Of a stretch of DNA of 64,000 nucleotides, positions 37,503-46,415 are shown piece by piece. Under the pieces are notes generated by a model, which was not told the DNA's origin, searched no databases, and worked only from the letters and a program-made list of their open reading frames with translations. Source of the stretch: Photorhabdus cinerea (GTDB taxonomy: Bacteria > Pseudomonadota > Gammaproteobacteria > Enterobacterales > Enterobacteriaceae). The stretch lies in the NCBI RefSeq assembly GCF_011189575.1, contig NZ_PUJW01000007.1, positions 155,568 to 219,567 of the forward strand. The letters run 5' to 3'. The position numbers and the translations under genes are program-made. Every line of letters starts with the position of its first letter. Position 1 is the stretch's first letter.

Positions 37503-38981
37503 TCAATCACCAACAGAAATACGTTTCATATCTGTCATATAGCCACGTAACACACGGCCAACAACCTCAATTGGATGGTTACGGATAGCTTCATTAACAT
37601 CACGTAACTGAGCGTTATCAATACCATTCTCTGCAACAGACTTACCTAAATCACCTGCCTGTAGTGATCTCATGAACTTTTCTTTCAGCAATGGAACCAC
37701 AACATGAGAGAACAAATAGTTACCATATTCTGCTGTATCAGAAATAACCACGTTCATTTCATACAGACGTTTACGAGAGATAGTATTAGCAATTAGCGGC
37801 AATTCATGCAGAGATTCATAATATGCAGATTCTGCAATAATACCGGTATCAACCATAACTTCGAATGCCAGTTCAACCCCAGCTTTCACCATAGCAACCA
37901 TCAAAACACCGTGATCAAAGTATTCCTGTTCACCGATTTTGCCATCATATTGCGGTGAATTTTCAAACTGAGTGTTACCAGTTTCCTCACGCCATCCTAA
38001 TAACTTCTTATCATCATTAGCCCAGTCCGCCATCATACCGGAAGAGAATTCACCAGAAATAATATCATCCATATGTTTTTGGAACAGTGGCGTCATGATG
38101 TCTTTCAATTGCTCAGATAACGCATATGCACGCAATTTTGCAGGGTTAGACAAGCGATCCATCATCAAGGTAATACCACCTTGTTTCAGTGCTTCGGTGA
38201 TGGTTTCCCAACCAAATTGGATCAGCTTTCCTGCATAACCTGGTTCAGCACCTTCCTCTATCAATTTGTCATAACACAGTAGTGAGCCAGCTTGTAACAT
38301 ACCGCACAGAATGGTTTGTTCACCCATCAGGTCGGACTTCACTTCAGCAACGAAAGAAGATTCCAGAACACCGGCGCGATGCCCACCCATTGCCGCTGCC
38401 CATGCCTTAGCGATCGCCATACCTTCACCTTTTGGATCGTTTTCTGGGTGAACAGCGATCAAGGTAGGAACACCAAAACCCCGTTTGTATTCTTCACGCA
38501 CTTCAGTACCAGGGCACTTAGGCGCTACCATCACAACAGTGATGTCTTTACGGATTTGTTCACCTACTTCAACAATATTTAAACCGTGAGAATAACCCAG
38601 TGCAACATCCTCTTTCATCAACGGTTGAACTGCGCGAACAACAGAAGAATGTTGTTTATCTGGCGTCAGGTTAATAACTAAATCAGCCTGCGGGATCAGC
38701 TCTTCATAAGTACCGACTTGAAAACCATTTTCTGTTGCTTTACGCCATGAAGCTCGTTTTTCTTCAATTGCCTCTTTACGCAGGGCATAAGCGATATCCA
38801 AACCGGAGTCACGCATATTCAGACCTTGATTCAGCCCCTGCGCACCGCAACCGACGATGACGACCTTTTTGCCTTTTAAATATCCTGCCTCATCAACAAA
38901 TTCTTCCCGTGCCATAAAACGACATTTACCTAACTGCGCCAACTGCTGACGCAAGTTCAGCGTATTAAAATAATTAGCCAT
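37503..38981 (-). CDS. ilvC: Ketol-acid reductoisomerase IlvC
   Basis: 492-residue class II (long) ketol-acid reductoisomerase, the Mg2+/NADPH enzyme of valine and isoleucine synthesis. The Rossmann motif VVIVGCGAQGLNQGLNMRDSG and the substrate/metal region EVKSDLMGEQTILCG are conserved. The open frame extends to 39083 but MANYFNTLNLRQQL, the family start, is encoded at 38981 with a GGAG ribosome-binding site 7 bases upstream. It is divergent from its activator ilvY. Confidence 0.97.
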   Translation of the reverse strand: MANYFNTLNLRQQLAQLGKCRFMAREEFVDEAGYLKGKKVVIVGCGAQGLNQGLNMRDSGLDIAYALRKEAIEEKRASWRKATENGFQVGTYEELIPQADLVINLTPDKQHSSVVRAVQPLMKEDVALGYSHGLNIVEVGEQIRKDITVVMVAPKCPGTEVREEYKRGFGVPTLIAVHPENDPKGEGMAIAKAWAAAMGGHRAGVLESSFVAEVKSDLMGEQTILCGMLQAGSLLCYDKLIEEGAEPGYAGKLIQFGWETITEALKQGGITLMMDRLSNPAKLRAYALSEQLKDIMTPLFQKHMDDIISGEFSSGMMADWANDDKKLLGWREETGNTQFENSPQYDGKIGEQEYFDHGVLMVAMVKAGVELAFEVMVDTGIIAESAYYESLHELPLIANTISRKRLYEMNVVISDTAEYGNYLFSHVVVPLLKEKFMRSLQAGDLGKSVAENGIDNAQLRDVNEAIRNHPIEVVGRVLRGYMTDMKRISVGD

Positions 38982-39121
38982 TAGTAACTCCGTGGTCATG
39001 TTGTGTTCAGCAATTAAGTGCTGCGACTGTTTTTGATATTTCCTCACCCAGTGAGGTGTCTGCATATTTTCAATATATGACATGAAAGCTATTGCTTAAA
39101 TTGATATATTAACAATACTAC

Positions 39122-39138
39122 ATTGCATTTTATGCAAT
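39122..39138. promoter_or_regulatory. Candidate IlvY operator
   Basis: ATTGCAT-TTT-ATGCAAT is a 17-bp palindrome of the T-N11-A type bound by LysR regulators, located in the 190-bp ilvC-ilvY gap about 34 bp before ilvY. A related half-site (CTATTGCTTAAATTGATA) occurs about 30 bp to the left. In E. coli IlvY binds tandem operators here and activates ilvC in response to acetolactate or acetohydroxybutyrate. Confidence 0.6.
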
Positions 39139-39171
39139 ACTGATTATGGGATAATAAAAGGTAAACAGATT

Positions 39172-40053
39172 ATGGACATACGTGATCTAAAACTGTTTCT
39201 GCATCTGGCTGAAAGCTGTCATTTTGGCCGCACTGCGAAATCAATGCATGTCAGTCCTTCTACATTATCTCGCCAAATCCAGCGCATTGAAGATATTCTG
39301 GGTCATCCATTATTTTTACGGGATAATCGCACCGTAAAGCTGACATTCGCTGGAGAGCAACTTAAACAATTCGCCCAACAAACATTGTTACAATATCAGC
39401 AACTACAACACTCACTAAATCAACAAAGCCCATCGTTAAGTGGCGAATTACGTCTGTTTTGTTCAGTCACTGCGGCCTACAGTCACTTACCACAGATTCT
39501 TGATCGTTTCCGTGCGGAGCATCCCCTGGTTGAAATCAAACTTACCACTGGTGATGCCGCAGATGCAGTCAATAAAGTACAGTCTAATGATGCCGATTTA
39601 GGAATCGCAGGTAAGCCAGAAAAGCTACCAGATAATGTCAGCTTCACCAAAATCGGTGAAGTACCACTAGTATTGATTGCACCGTCCCTCCCCTGTACTG
39701 TGCGAACGCTCGTAACACAAGAGAACCCTGACTGGGATACTATCCCCTTTATTTTGCCGGAACATGGTCCTTCACGTAAACGCATTGAGTACTGGTTCCG
39801 CCATCATCAAATCAACAACCCATTGATTTACGCTACAGTATCCGGCCACGAAGCGATTGTTTCTATGGTTGCGCTAGGTTGTGGAATTGCATTAATTCCC
39901 AATGTAGTTGTAGAGAACAGTCCTGAACCAGTGCGCAATCGCATATCTTTACTGGAGAACATTTCTCTGGTGGAGCCGTTCGAATTGGGTATATGTGTAC
40001 AGAGAAAACGGCTAAATGAGCCCTTAATTAAAGCATTTTGGGGATTGCTATAA
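39172..40053 (+). CDS. ilvY: LysR-type activator IlvY
   Basis: 293-residue LysR-family regulator with an N-terminal winged HTH (residues 1-60, CHFGRTAKSMHVSPSTLSRQIQRIE) and a periplasmic-binding-like effector domain. It is encoded divergently from ilvC, which it activates when the substrates of IlvC accumulate. Its stop marks the left border of the accessory insertion that ends before ilvA. Confidence 0.96.
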   Translation: MDIRDLKLFLHLAESCHFGRTAKSMHVSPSTLSRQIQRIEDILGHPLFLRDNRTVKLTFAGEQLKQFAQQTLLQYQQLQHSLNQQSPSLSGELRLFCSVTAAYSHLPQILDRFRAEHPLVEIKLTTGDAADAVNKVQSNDADLGIAGKPEKLPDNVSFTKIGEVPLVLIAPSLPCTVRTLVTQENPDWDTIPFILPEHGPSRKRIEYWFRHHQINNPLIYATVSGHEAIVSMVALGCGIALIPNVVVENSPEPVRNRISLLENISLVEPFELGICVQRKRLNEPLIKAFWGLL

Positions 40054-40630
40054 TGAATAGCCTTAGCAGGTATTTTTATTCATTACAAGTCTGATATAAC
40101 CCACTTCCCGCATTATGCTCATATACTTATGATTGGTGTGACATAATTCACAAAGAATATAAAAAAATAACCATATAGTTTTCACGATAATATGTTTAAT
40201 ATAAGTTATAACTAATCAATAATAATTATATGAAATATTGACTCTTCATTAAGTTTTTGGTTACTAATTATGTTACTAAAGAAAATATCTATAGCTATAT
40301 CAAGTGGATAGTGATATTTACCACTAAAGCACTCAACTATTGTTAAGATTGGCTAGCAAAAGCAAGTCACTTTGAATATTTCATCAGCTACAAACATAGC
40401 GGTGAAAAATTCTCTATGCTATGACAAAACGATATTTGCCAATAGTGAAATTATTCCCCGAACGATACCATAGGAAATAATATCAATTTCATAATAATCA
40501 TTTTATAATATCAATGCAATATAGTTTACAATAATAATTATTTAATTAAAAAATTAATATCATGGATTTATTATAATCACAGGAAATAATTAACTCAAAC
40601 ACACACAACAATTTAATAAAGGATAAGATT
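40054..40630. other. AT-rich intergenic region at the left end of the accessory insertion
   Basis: 577 bp with very high AT content between ilvY and the AraC-type gene. A weak stem (AATGAATA/TATTCATT) lies just after ilvY. A GGATAAG-type ribosome-binding site precedes 40631. No gene, tRNA remnant or direct repeat marking an attachment site was recognised. Confidence 0.6.
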
Positions 40631-41467
40631 ATGTTACATAAAATACCGTATTTTATTAAATTCTATAAGTTTCATCTGCAAGATTTAGTTTTCTCTTATA
40701 ATATGAAAACAGAATGGCATCGCCACCCTTGTATACAATTAAGTGTAACACCAAATAATTCATCCATGAGAATTGACACTGACAATGAATCTAGACAAGT
40801 GCATGGATTTATTATTTCTTCTAATATTAAACATAAATTACACACAGAAGAACAACTCTGTTTTAATTTACTAATAGATCCAGCCAATCCTCTATGCCAT
40901 TTGTTATCACATCAAATGGGAAACTCAGATATAATATATTTAAGTCAAGAGTCATCCAGTTTGATAGCAAATTATTTTATCAATTGTTTACAATCAGAAA
41001 CCTCCCCAGATATTTTTATCTTAAATAACCTCTTAGGTGAAATAGAAAATTGTCATTGTTATCAGGATAAAAGGATCATGAAAGCAGCCACTCTCATCAC
41101 TGAACTGCCGGTTAAATGTATATCTTCCCGAGAAATATCAAACCAACTTTATTTATCTGAAAGTCGATTTTTACATCTATTTCGAGAAAAAATGGGAACA
41201 AATTTCCGTAGCTATCTATTATGGAAACGCCTACATCATGCTATTGATGAGATACATTTATCTGATTCCCTTACTCTATTAGCCAGTAATAGCGGGTTTT
41301 CCGATAGCGCACATTTCAGTCGTACCTGTATGATGCTATATGGATTAAGACCATCTGAATTAAAAAATGCTTGTATGAACAGATTACAACAAAAACAACT
41401 CAATTTTTCATCAACATTAGCAGGATTAAATTTTCCAAAGCAAAATATCTGTGTCATGCATGAATAG
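40631..41467 (+). CDS. AraC-family transcriptional regulator
   Basis: 278-residue protein with a cupin-like N-terminal half (WHRHPCIQLSV, typical of the ligand-binding beta-barrel) and a C-terminal double helix-turn-helix AraC domain (about residues 150-265). The first recognition unit is in SSREISNQLYLSESRFLHLFREKMG and the second in LTLLASNSGFSDSAHFSRTCMMLYGLRPSEL. It is the first gene of the accessory block and its only regulator, so it is the likely switch for the biosynthetic genes that follow; this is inferred from position. Target and ligand are unknown. Confidence 0.88.
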   Translation: MLHKIPYFIKFYKFHLQDLVFSYNMKTEWHRHPCIQLSVTPNNSSMRIDTDNESRQVHGFIISSNIKHKLHTEEQLCFNLLIDPANPLCHLLSHQMGNSDIIYLSQESSSLIANYFINCLQSETSPDIFILNNLLGEIENCHCYQDKRIMKAATLITELPVKCISSREISNQLYLSESRFLHLFREKMGTNFRSYLLWKRLHHAIDEIHLSDSLTLLASNSGFSDSAHFSRTCMMLYGLRPSELKNACMNRLQQKQLNFSSTLAGLNFPKQNICVMHE

Positions 41468-41540
41468 TATTTTTGATAAATCACCTAGAATAAATAAATC
41501 CTATTTATAATTGTCATTATCAAGAACCAGTATATTAAAG

Positions 41541-41603
41541 ATTCTGTATCATTCTACACCAATAACATATTTAAATTATGTACTTTTAGTAATGATACAG
41601 AAT
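41541..41603. repeat. Long inverted repeat between convergent accessory genes
   Basis: ATTCTGTATCATT (41541-41553) and AATGATACAGAAT (41591-41603) are perfect 13-bp inverted repeats; the 37-bp interior has a further near-palindrome around ACATATTTAAATTATGT. It lies between the 3' ends of the AraC-type gene and the flavoprotein gene and could be a bidirectional terminator or the relic of a small mobile element. Confidence 0.6.
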
Positions 41604-41697
41604 TCAGAATAACTTCATAACAATATCAGCCAATAAATCACAAATCCATTACAAATAAAACATACAGAGAAAAATATCACTATCCTGTACTAATTAT

Positions 41698-42783
41698 TCA
41701 TTTTAATGATACATACTCTTTCAAATAATTCTCTACCCATTTAGCTATCCGGCTTGTATCTTTATAAGCACCTAATATTAGTTCAGAACCACGGCTACTC
41801 AGCCATTTCCGCCCGACGATAAATAACCCTGGGTAAGGTGTTTTCCCACCTTCTGCATGACCATTTTTACAAACAAATCCATTGGCATCCGTAGCACCGG
41901 GAAGAGTCAACCATGCTGTATTATCTTTATAACCCAGGCACCAAATAACAGTATCTGTTTCATATTGATTACCAGACAAATCACATAATTTATTATCTTT
42001 TATATCAACCAATCTATTTGCTACTTTTACGCCAAAAGCAGCTAACCGATGGTTTTTTAGATCCCCACAAGGAATGGGATTACGCCGGCGCATGATTTTT
42101 CCCACCAGGCTATAATAATTAGCAAATAACAGACCACTTTTACTCAACCACCAAAAGATATCTTTGCCCATTATTCTATTAGGTAAGAGAGGACGGGAAG
42201 AACCGCAAAATAACGTCACATTCGTAGTAGCCGCTAAATCTTTAGCAATCTGGCGCCCACTAGCACCATCACCAACAACGGCTACTCTACTACCTTCTTT
42301 AATTTGTTTAGGCCCCTGATATTTATCTGCCACCAGTTGCTGTATATCAGCCGAAAGTTGCTTAGCAAATGCAGGAACATCAGCTAACTGATTAGCACCT
42401 GTTGCATTAACCAGACAAGGCGCACTAAATACTTTTCCATCTTTTGTTTTAACACGGTAGCCGTTTTTATCATGCGTCACTTCAACTACTTCGGTTTGAG
42501 TATGTATATTAAGATTATGATGTGTGGCATAGCATTCAAGGTAATCAGCAACTTCATTTTTATCCGGATATCCATCTTCGATTCCAGGAAACGGGAAGCC
42601 ATGAAGCTGAGTCATACCACGTGAAGTGAATAATAGCATATTATCAGGACGCTTACGCCACACATCACCAATACGCACCTCTCGCTCTAATATGCAAACA
42701 TTAATATTCTTAGCAGCAAGGATAGCGGCTAAACTTAACCCGGCTTGACCGGCACCCACAATTAAACAGTCCATTTTCATCAT
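41698..42783 (-). CDS. FAD/NAD(P)-dependent oxidoreductase, flavin monooxygenase-like
   Basis: 361-residue single-component flavoprotein. The FAD-binding Rossmann motif is IVGAGQAGLS near the N terminus (residues 8-17), and the second, NAD(P)H-binding motif is VVGDGASGRQ. The segment RIGDVWRKRPDNMLLFTS, the late TVIWCLGYK and the FIVGRKWL stretch resemble the CzcO/YhcZ-type flavin-dependent monooxygenases. It is transcribed away from the LuxE-like operon with a 385-bp shared upstream region, and may add a tailoring oxidation to the cluster's product. The substrate is unknown; a simple NADPH-dependent reductase is also possible. Confidence 0.85.
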   Translation of the reverse strand: MMKMDCLIVGAGQAGLSLAAILAAKNINVCILEREVRIGDVWRKRPDNMLLFTSRGMTQLHGFPFPGIEDGYPDKNEVADYLECYATHHNLNIHTQTEVVEVTHDKNGYRVKTKDGKVFSAPCLVNATGANQLADVPAFAKQLSADIQQLVADKYQGPKQIKEGSRVAVVGDGASGRQIAKDLAATTNVTLFCGSSRPLLPNRIMGKDIFWWLSKSGLLFANYYSLVGKIMRRRNPIPCGDLKNHRLAAFGVKVANRLVDIKDNKLCDLSGNQYETDTVIWCLGYKDNTAWLTLPGATDANGFVCKNGHAEGGKTPYPGLFIVGRKWLSSRGSELILGAYKDTSRIAKWVENYLKEYVSLK

Positions 42784-43168
42784 GCGTACTCGTTTTTAAT
42801 TCGGAATTTATCTGTATTTTATTTTTATCATTATCTCAATCTTAGGACAATAAAAATTTTATGGAAAACCATTTAATAGATTGAAAAACAACAAACTTCA
42901 CAAAAATATAAAAGATAACTAAAAAATTTACTTGAATTAACTGGTCATATTCGTATTAAAGTGGATATTTTGAATAAATCAGCTGTTCTTATCATGAATT
43001 TATCAATATTGATAAGTCCATATAGTTATCAGCAATAATAATATAGCCGATTTATTCAATAAAATGACATAATTAATAACTATCCTTTTTGCCTACGTAA
43101 CTTATGCATTATTGCTATAACATATAATAAACAAAGATGAGTTCATCTACTCTACCGGAGATGCAAAA
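42784..43168. promoter_or_regulatory. Divergent promoter region of the flavoprotein and LuxE-like genes
   Basis: 385 bp, strongly AT-rich, with no gene. It must hold the promoters of both the flavoprotein gene (leftward) and the biosynthetic operon (rightward). A CCGGAGATG ribosome-binding site precedes 43169. No clear operator dyad for the AraC-type regulator was found by eye. Confidence 0.55.
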
Positions 43169-44347
43169 ATGGAAAATATCAAAAATATATATGATGGTAT
43201 AAAATTTCGTGGAGGAAATCCGCTGAAATGGTTAATAGCAGATGTCGACTTTCTCTATAAGCTGTCTAAAGAAGAGCAACAAGAATTAAAAACTTGCTTA
43301 CTTAAAGATGCTTTTCATTTTCATTACCATAATAACCCTTACTATAAAGATATCTGTGAAAAGCAAAACATTAAACCAGAAGATATCCAGAGTTATAATG
43401 ATTTAGTTCGCATTCCACTGATACCTGTTGCAACATATAAATCAGCCGAAAGTCATCGCTTATTAAGCAAACCTTTATCTGAAATCGAACATGAAATGCG
43501 TTCAACCGGTACAAGTGGAATTCCTAGTGTTTATCGCCGTTGCCACGATACTATGGATCACACAGTATTAGCTGTTTACTCTAATTATCGCAGCATGTTC
43601 AAAGTATCTGGCGGTGCTGTCTTATGCTTATGCCCTTCAACGGAAGATATTCCAGAAATGGCGTTGGTCAAAATCTTTAATTTCTTTACAGGTTTATTAG
43701 ATACTCGACGCTATATGATCAATCAAGATCGTTTTTCCCCAGAAGATGCACTGAATCAATTAATCGAGTGGAAAGGCAAATTCACCCGGCATTTAATTGG
43801 TCCTCCATTCATAATCCATCGTTTTATCACGTTTCTAAAAGAGAATAAGACCAAACTCACTTTAGACCGCGATAGCATGGTAATCACAATGGGCGGCTGG
43901 AAACGTTTTACCGGAGATATGATCTCCCGTGGCGAACTGAATGCAGATATTGAAGAATGGATGGGAATTCCAGCATCCCGGACACGTGATATGTACGGTC
44001 TGGTTGAAGCCAACGTTCTTGCTATAGAAGATGAATATAACCATAAGCATGTTCCGCCTTATATTCATTTCTCCGTCCGTGATCCTAATGATTTATCACG
44101 CGAATTACCTGATGGAGAAACAGGACAATTAGTCATTCTGGACCCACTTTCTGTTTCTACCCCGGGTATGTTACTGACAGAAGACTTGGTCTACTTACGC
44201 ACTGACCCTAACAAATCCTGGCGTACTTCTCAGCGAATTCAGTTTGTTATGCGCACTGCCGCAGCTAAAGAGTTTGGTTGTTGTGCGGTCAATCTTGAAA
44301 GAAAAATGTCAAACGACGAAGATTCCTCAGCTACCCCCGCGGTATAA
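43169..44347 (+). CDS. LuxE/PaaK-like acyl-adenylating enzyme
   Basis: 392-residue member of the LuxE acyl-protein synthetase family within the ANL adenylating superfamily. The phosphate-binding loop RSTGTSGIPS lies at residues 111-120, and a Cys pair (Cys371-Cys372, EFGCCAV) near the C terminus sits where LuxE carries its acyl-accepting cysteine. LuxE activates a fatty acid as acyl-AMP and passes it via Cys to the LuxC reductase; here no luxC or luxD is nearby, and the downstream genes are a sulfur-relay pair, an ACP and a ketosynthase. It probably activates the starter or final acid and loads it on the ACP or on a sulfur carrier. Which acid it uses cannot be told. Confidence 0.8.
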   Translation: MENIKNIYDGIKFRGGNPLKWLIADVDFLYKLSKEEQQELKTCLLKDAFHFHYHNNPYYKDICEKQNIKPEDIQSYNDLVRIPLIPVATYKSAESHRLLSKPLSEIEHEMRSTGTSGIPSVYRRCHDTMDHTVLAVYSNYRSMFKVSGGAVLCLCPSTEDIPEMALVKIFNFFTGLLDTRRYMINQDRFSPEDALNQLIEWKGKFTRHLIGPPFIIHRFITFLKENKTKLTLDRDSMVITMGGWKRFTGDMISRGELNADIEEWMGIPASRTRDMYGLVEANVLAIEDEYNHKHVPPYIHFSVRDPNDLSRELPDGETGQLVILDPLSVSTPGMLLTEDLVYLRTDPNKSWRTSQRIQFVMRTAAAKEFGCCAVNLERKMSNDEDSSATPAV

Positions 44348-44363
44348 ATAGCAAGGTGGAATT

Positions 44364-44720
44364 ATGTTTAACAGCATCATTATTGACAATTTTTGCAATC
44401 CTGACTGTCAGGGGAAGTTATCCGAACCCACAATTAAGCTGGCGTTAGGCAACCCTGTATGTGGTGACAAGGTTGATATTGACCTGACATTAGATAACCA
44501 GGGGCGGATAAATAATGCCTGTTTCCGTGCATGGGGGTGCACCGCATCCCTGGCAATGTCTAACCAATTTTGTCGTCACGCTAAAGGCAAAACTCTCGAA
44601 GAATTAAACACATTATCACCTGATGGCATTGATGCGTTATTAGGAGAGTTAGAACCAGCCCAGCAACACTGCCTTGATATGCTGCATAAGCTATTCGAGC
44701 AGCTAAAGGGAAAAATATGA
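44364..44720 (+). CDS. NifU/IscU-like Fe-S scaffold or sulfur-acceptor protein
   Basis: 118-residue single-domain NifU_N (IscU-type) protein. The three ligand cysteines of the family are present: Cys33 in NPVCGDKV with the adjacent Asp35, Cys59 in AWGCTASLAMSN and Cys103 in QQHCLDML, with His102 just before the last one as in IscU. There is no insertion between the second and third Cys as in SufU. A further pair, Cys11 and Cys15, near the N terminus is unusual. It starts 16 bp after the LuxE-like gene and overlaps the desulfurase start by 4 bp, so the two should act together. It may build Fe-S clusters for a pathway enzyme or hand sulfur to the product. Confidence 0.85.
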   Translation: MFNSIIIDNFCNPDCQGKLSEPTIKLALGNPVCGDKVDIDLTLDNQGRINNACFRAWGCTASLAMSNQFCRHAKGKTLEELNTLSPDGIDALLGELEPAQQHCLDMLHKLFEQLKGKI

Positions 44721-45901
44721 CAAGCCTATACTTCGACTACAACGCCACAACACCGCTAAGTGTTAAAGCACAGTTGGCGATTAAAGACGCTTTATCTGTT
44801 TTTGCTAATCCATCCAGCCACTACAGCTTAAGCAACATGGCTAAAAACTTGCTCACCGACGCCAGAAGATCTATGGCGTCATTAATGGGCACGGTACCAG
44901 AACAAATCCTGTTTACATCAGGAGGAACCGAAAGTAATAACCAAGCGTTGTCCAGCCTGTTAGCGACACTTCCCGGCTCGGATCTGTCTGCATATCATGT
45001 CATTAGCTCTTCCATTGAACATCCGTCTGTTCTGGCACCATTACTCTGGTACCAACAACGCGGGCTTCAGTTGACACTAATCGATCCTGATAATCAGGGA
45101 CGAATAAGTGTACAAAGCATTGAGAAAAACTTGCGGCCAGAAACACGCCTGATCACATTAATGGCAATTAACAATGAAACCGGTGTGATACAGCCCTATG
45201 AAGCCGTCGCCTCTTTGGCAAAAGAAGCCAATGTTTATCTGCACATAGATGCGGTACAGGCTATTGGTAAACTGCCTTTTAACTGTGACAAATTTGCTGG
45301 CATAACAACCGTATCTTTTTCAGGCCATAAATTTAATGGTCCTAAAGGTATCGGTGGTCTATATCATGCACCAGGCATTCCATTAAATCCTTTGTTACAT
45401 GGAGGAGGGCAAGAACAAGGAATACGCAGTGGCACTGAGAACACTCTGGGCCTTGCAGGACTGGCTGCCGCAGCTAAAGAATCTCTGAACGGGTTGAAAG
45501 AACGTTTCGATACCTACAAAACACTCAGAGAAACCTTGCTATCTCTGTTGGAACAGCATCATGTTAACTATCTGGTTAATGGCAGTACAAACCCAGAGTT
45601 TCAAGCACCCTGGACACTCAATTTAAGTTTCCCTGGGGTCCGAGCTGAATCATTGGCCAGTAGGTTGGATTTATGTCACGGAGTCTCCTTATCTTTAGGA
45701 TCAGCCTGTAGCAATAACAAATCAACGCAACGTTCCCATGTTCTGGTTGCTATGGGGCTGCCTGATGATCGTATTGATAGCGCGGTACGTATCAGTTTTG
45801 GACATACAACAAGCCAAAATGATATTGAAATGCTGGCTAACGCTATCAAACAGGAAACTTATAACTTGCTGAAAATTTCGGGCAAATCTTTAAACGCTTA
45901 G
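44717..45901 (+). CDS. NifS/IscS-like cysteine desulfurase
   Basis: 394-residue class V PLP aminotransferase-fold enzyme that takes sulfur from cysteine as an enzyme persulfide. Catalytic and cofactor residues are in place: His102 in EHPSV, Asp178 in HIDAVQ, the PLP-binding Lys205 in FSGHKFNGPKG and the persulfide Cys331 in LGSACSNN on the mobile loop. The group I layout (long loop around Cys331) is that of NifS/IscS. It overlaps the NifU-like gene by 4 bp (ATGA). It is not the isc operon: no iscR, iscA, hscBA or fdx is adjacent. It is therefore a second, pathway-dedicated sulfur source. Confidence 0.92.
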   Translation: MTSLYFDYNATTPLSVKAQLAIKDALSVFANPSSHYSLSNMAKNLLTDARRSMASLMGTVPEQILFTSGGTESNNQALSSLLATLPGSDLSAYHVISSSIEHPSVLAPLLWYQQRGLQLTLIDPDNQGRISVQSIEKNLRPETRLITLMAINNETGVIQPYEAVASLAKEANVYLHIDAVQAIGKLPFNCDKFAGITTVSFSGHKFNGPKGIGGLYHAPGIPLNPLLHGGGQEQGIRSGTENTLGLAGLAAAAKESLNGLKERFDTYKTLRETLLSLLEQHHVNYLVNGSTNPEFQAPWTLNLSFPGVRAESLASRLDLCHGVSLSLGSACSNNKSTQRSHVLVAMGLPDDRIDSAVRISFGHTTSQNDIEMLANAIKQETYNLLKISGKSLNA

Positions 45902-46024
45902 GAATAACAGTAAAACAACATTTAAAGACGGCACAGCAGGAATAACTAACTTATTACCTATTGATACCTATATTCCTGCGCCTAAGCTCCGTTAATATTT
46001 TTTTAGATTTTACGGGATATTAAT

Positions 46025-46261
46025 ATGAAACTATTTGAATTACTGCAATCTCAGATTACTGAATTGACTGATATCGAACCAGAGGACATTACTCTTGACA
46101 CCTTACTCGATGATATTCACCTGGTGAGCCTGGATTTTGTATCCATTCAAGTTGCTTTAAAAAGAGAAATGGGTATTCAACTGAATTTCGATAAATTCCA
46201 GCGAGATAATACGACGACAATCGGCGATTTCGTCAATTACGTCAGTGAAGCAACAAAATAA
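46025..46261 (+). CDS. Stand-alone acyl carrier protein
   Basis: 78-residue acidic four-helix carrier protein. Ser35 in the motif HLVSLDFVSIQ aligns with the phosphopantetheine-bearing Ser of the DSL motif (DSLDTVE in AcpP), but the residue before it is Val where Asp is nearly invariant. Spacing and the following helix (VALKREMGIQL) are otherwise normal. It has a good ribosome-binding site (GGGATATT) and lies 123 bp after the desulfurase gene and 154 bp before the ketosynthase gene. It should carry the growing acyl chain for the KS, KR and DH encoded next to it; holo-form status needs a phosphopantetheinyl transferase encoded elsewhere. Confidence 0.85.
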   Translation: MKLFELLQSQITELTDIEPEDITLDTLLDDIHLVSLDFVSIQVALKREMGIQLNFDKFQRDNTTTIGDFVNYVSEATK

Positions 46262-46280
46262 TTATTATCAATATACTTGG

Positions 46281-46325
46281 ATGTTAGCTGTCTATGGCAT
46301 ATCACGACACAGCTAACATTTATTT
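46281..46325 (+). terminator. Terminator-like hairpin between the ACP and ketosynthase genes
   Basis: ATGTTAGCTGT pairs with ACAGCTAACAT (11 bp perfect) around a 17-base loop, followed by TTATTTTTG. It could end or attenuate the LuxE-NifU-NifS-ACP transcript, leaving the ketosynthase half under another promoter or with reduced expression. The large loop is atypical. Confidence 0.55.
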
Positions 46326-46415
46326 TTGTGATGCTTTTATCTACCAATCCCATTATTTGGTTGTATTAAAAAATAAAGCATGTCACCAGGAACTTACTTT
46401 TGGAGATAATGTTTC

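Noticed and set aside
43169..44347. Part of a lux luminescence operon
   Set aside because: Only a LuxE-family ligase is present; luxC, luxD, luxA and luxB are absent from the neighbourhood.
44364..45901. Housekeeping isc or suf operon
   Set aside because: No iscR, iscA, hscB, hscA, fdx or sufBCD genes are adjacent; the pair lies inside an acyl-chain biosynthetic operon.
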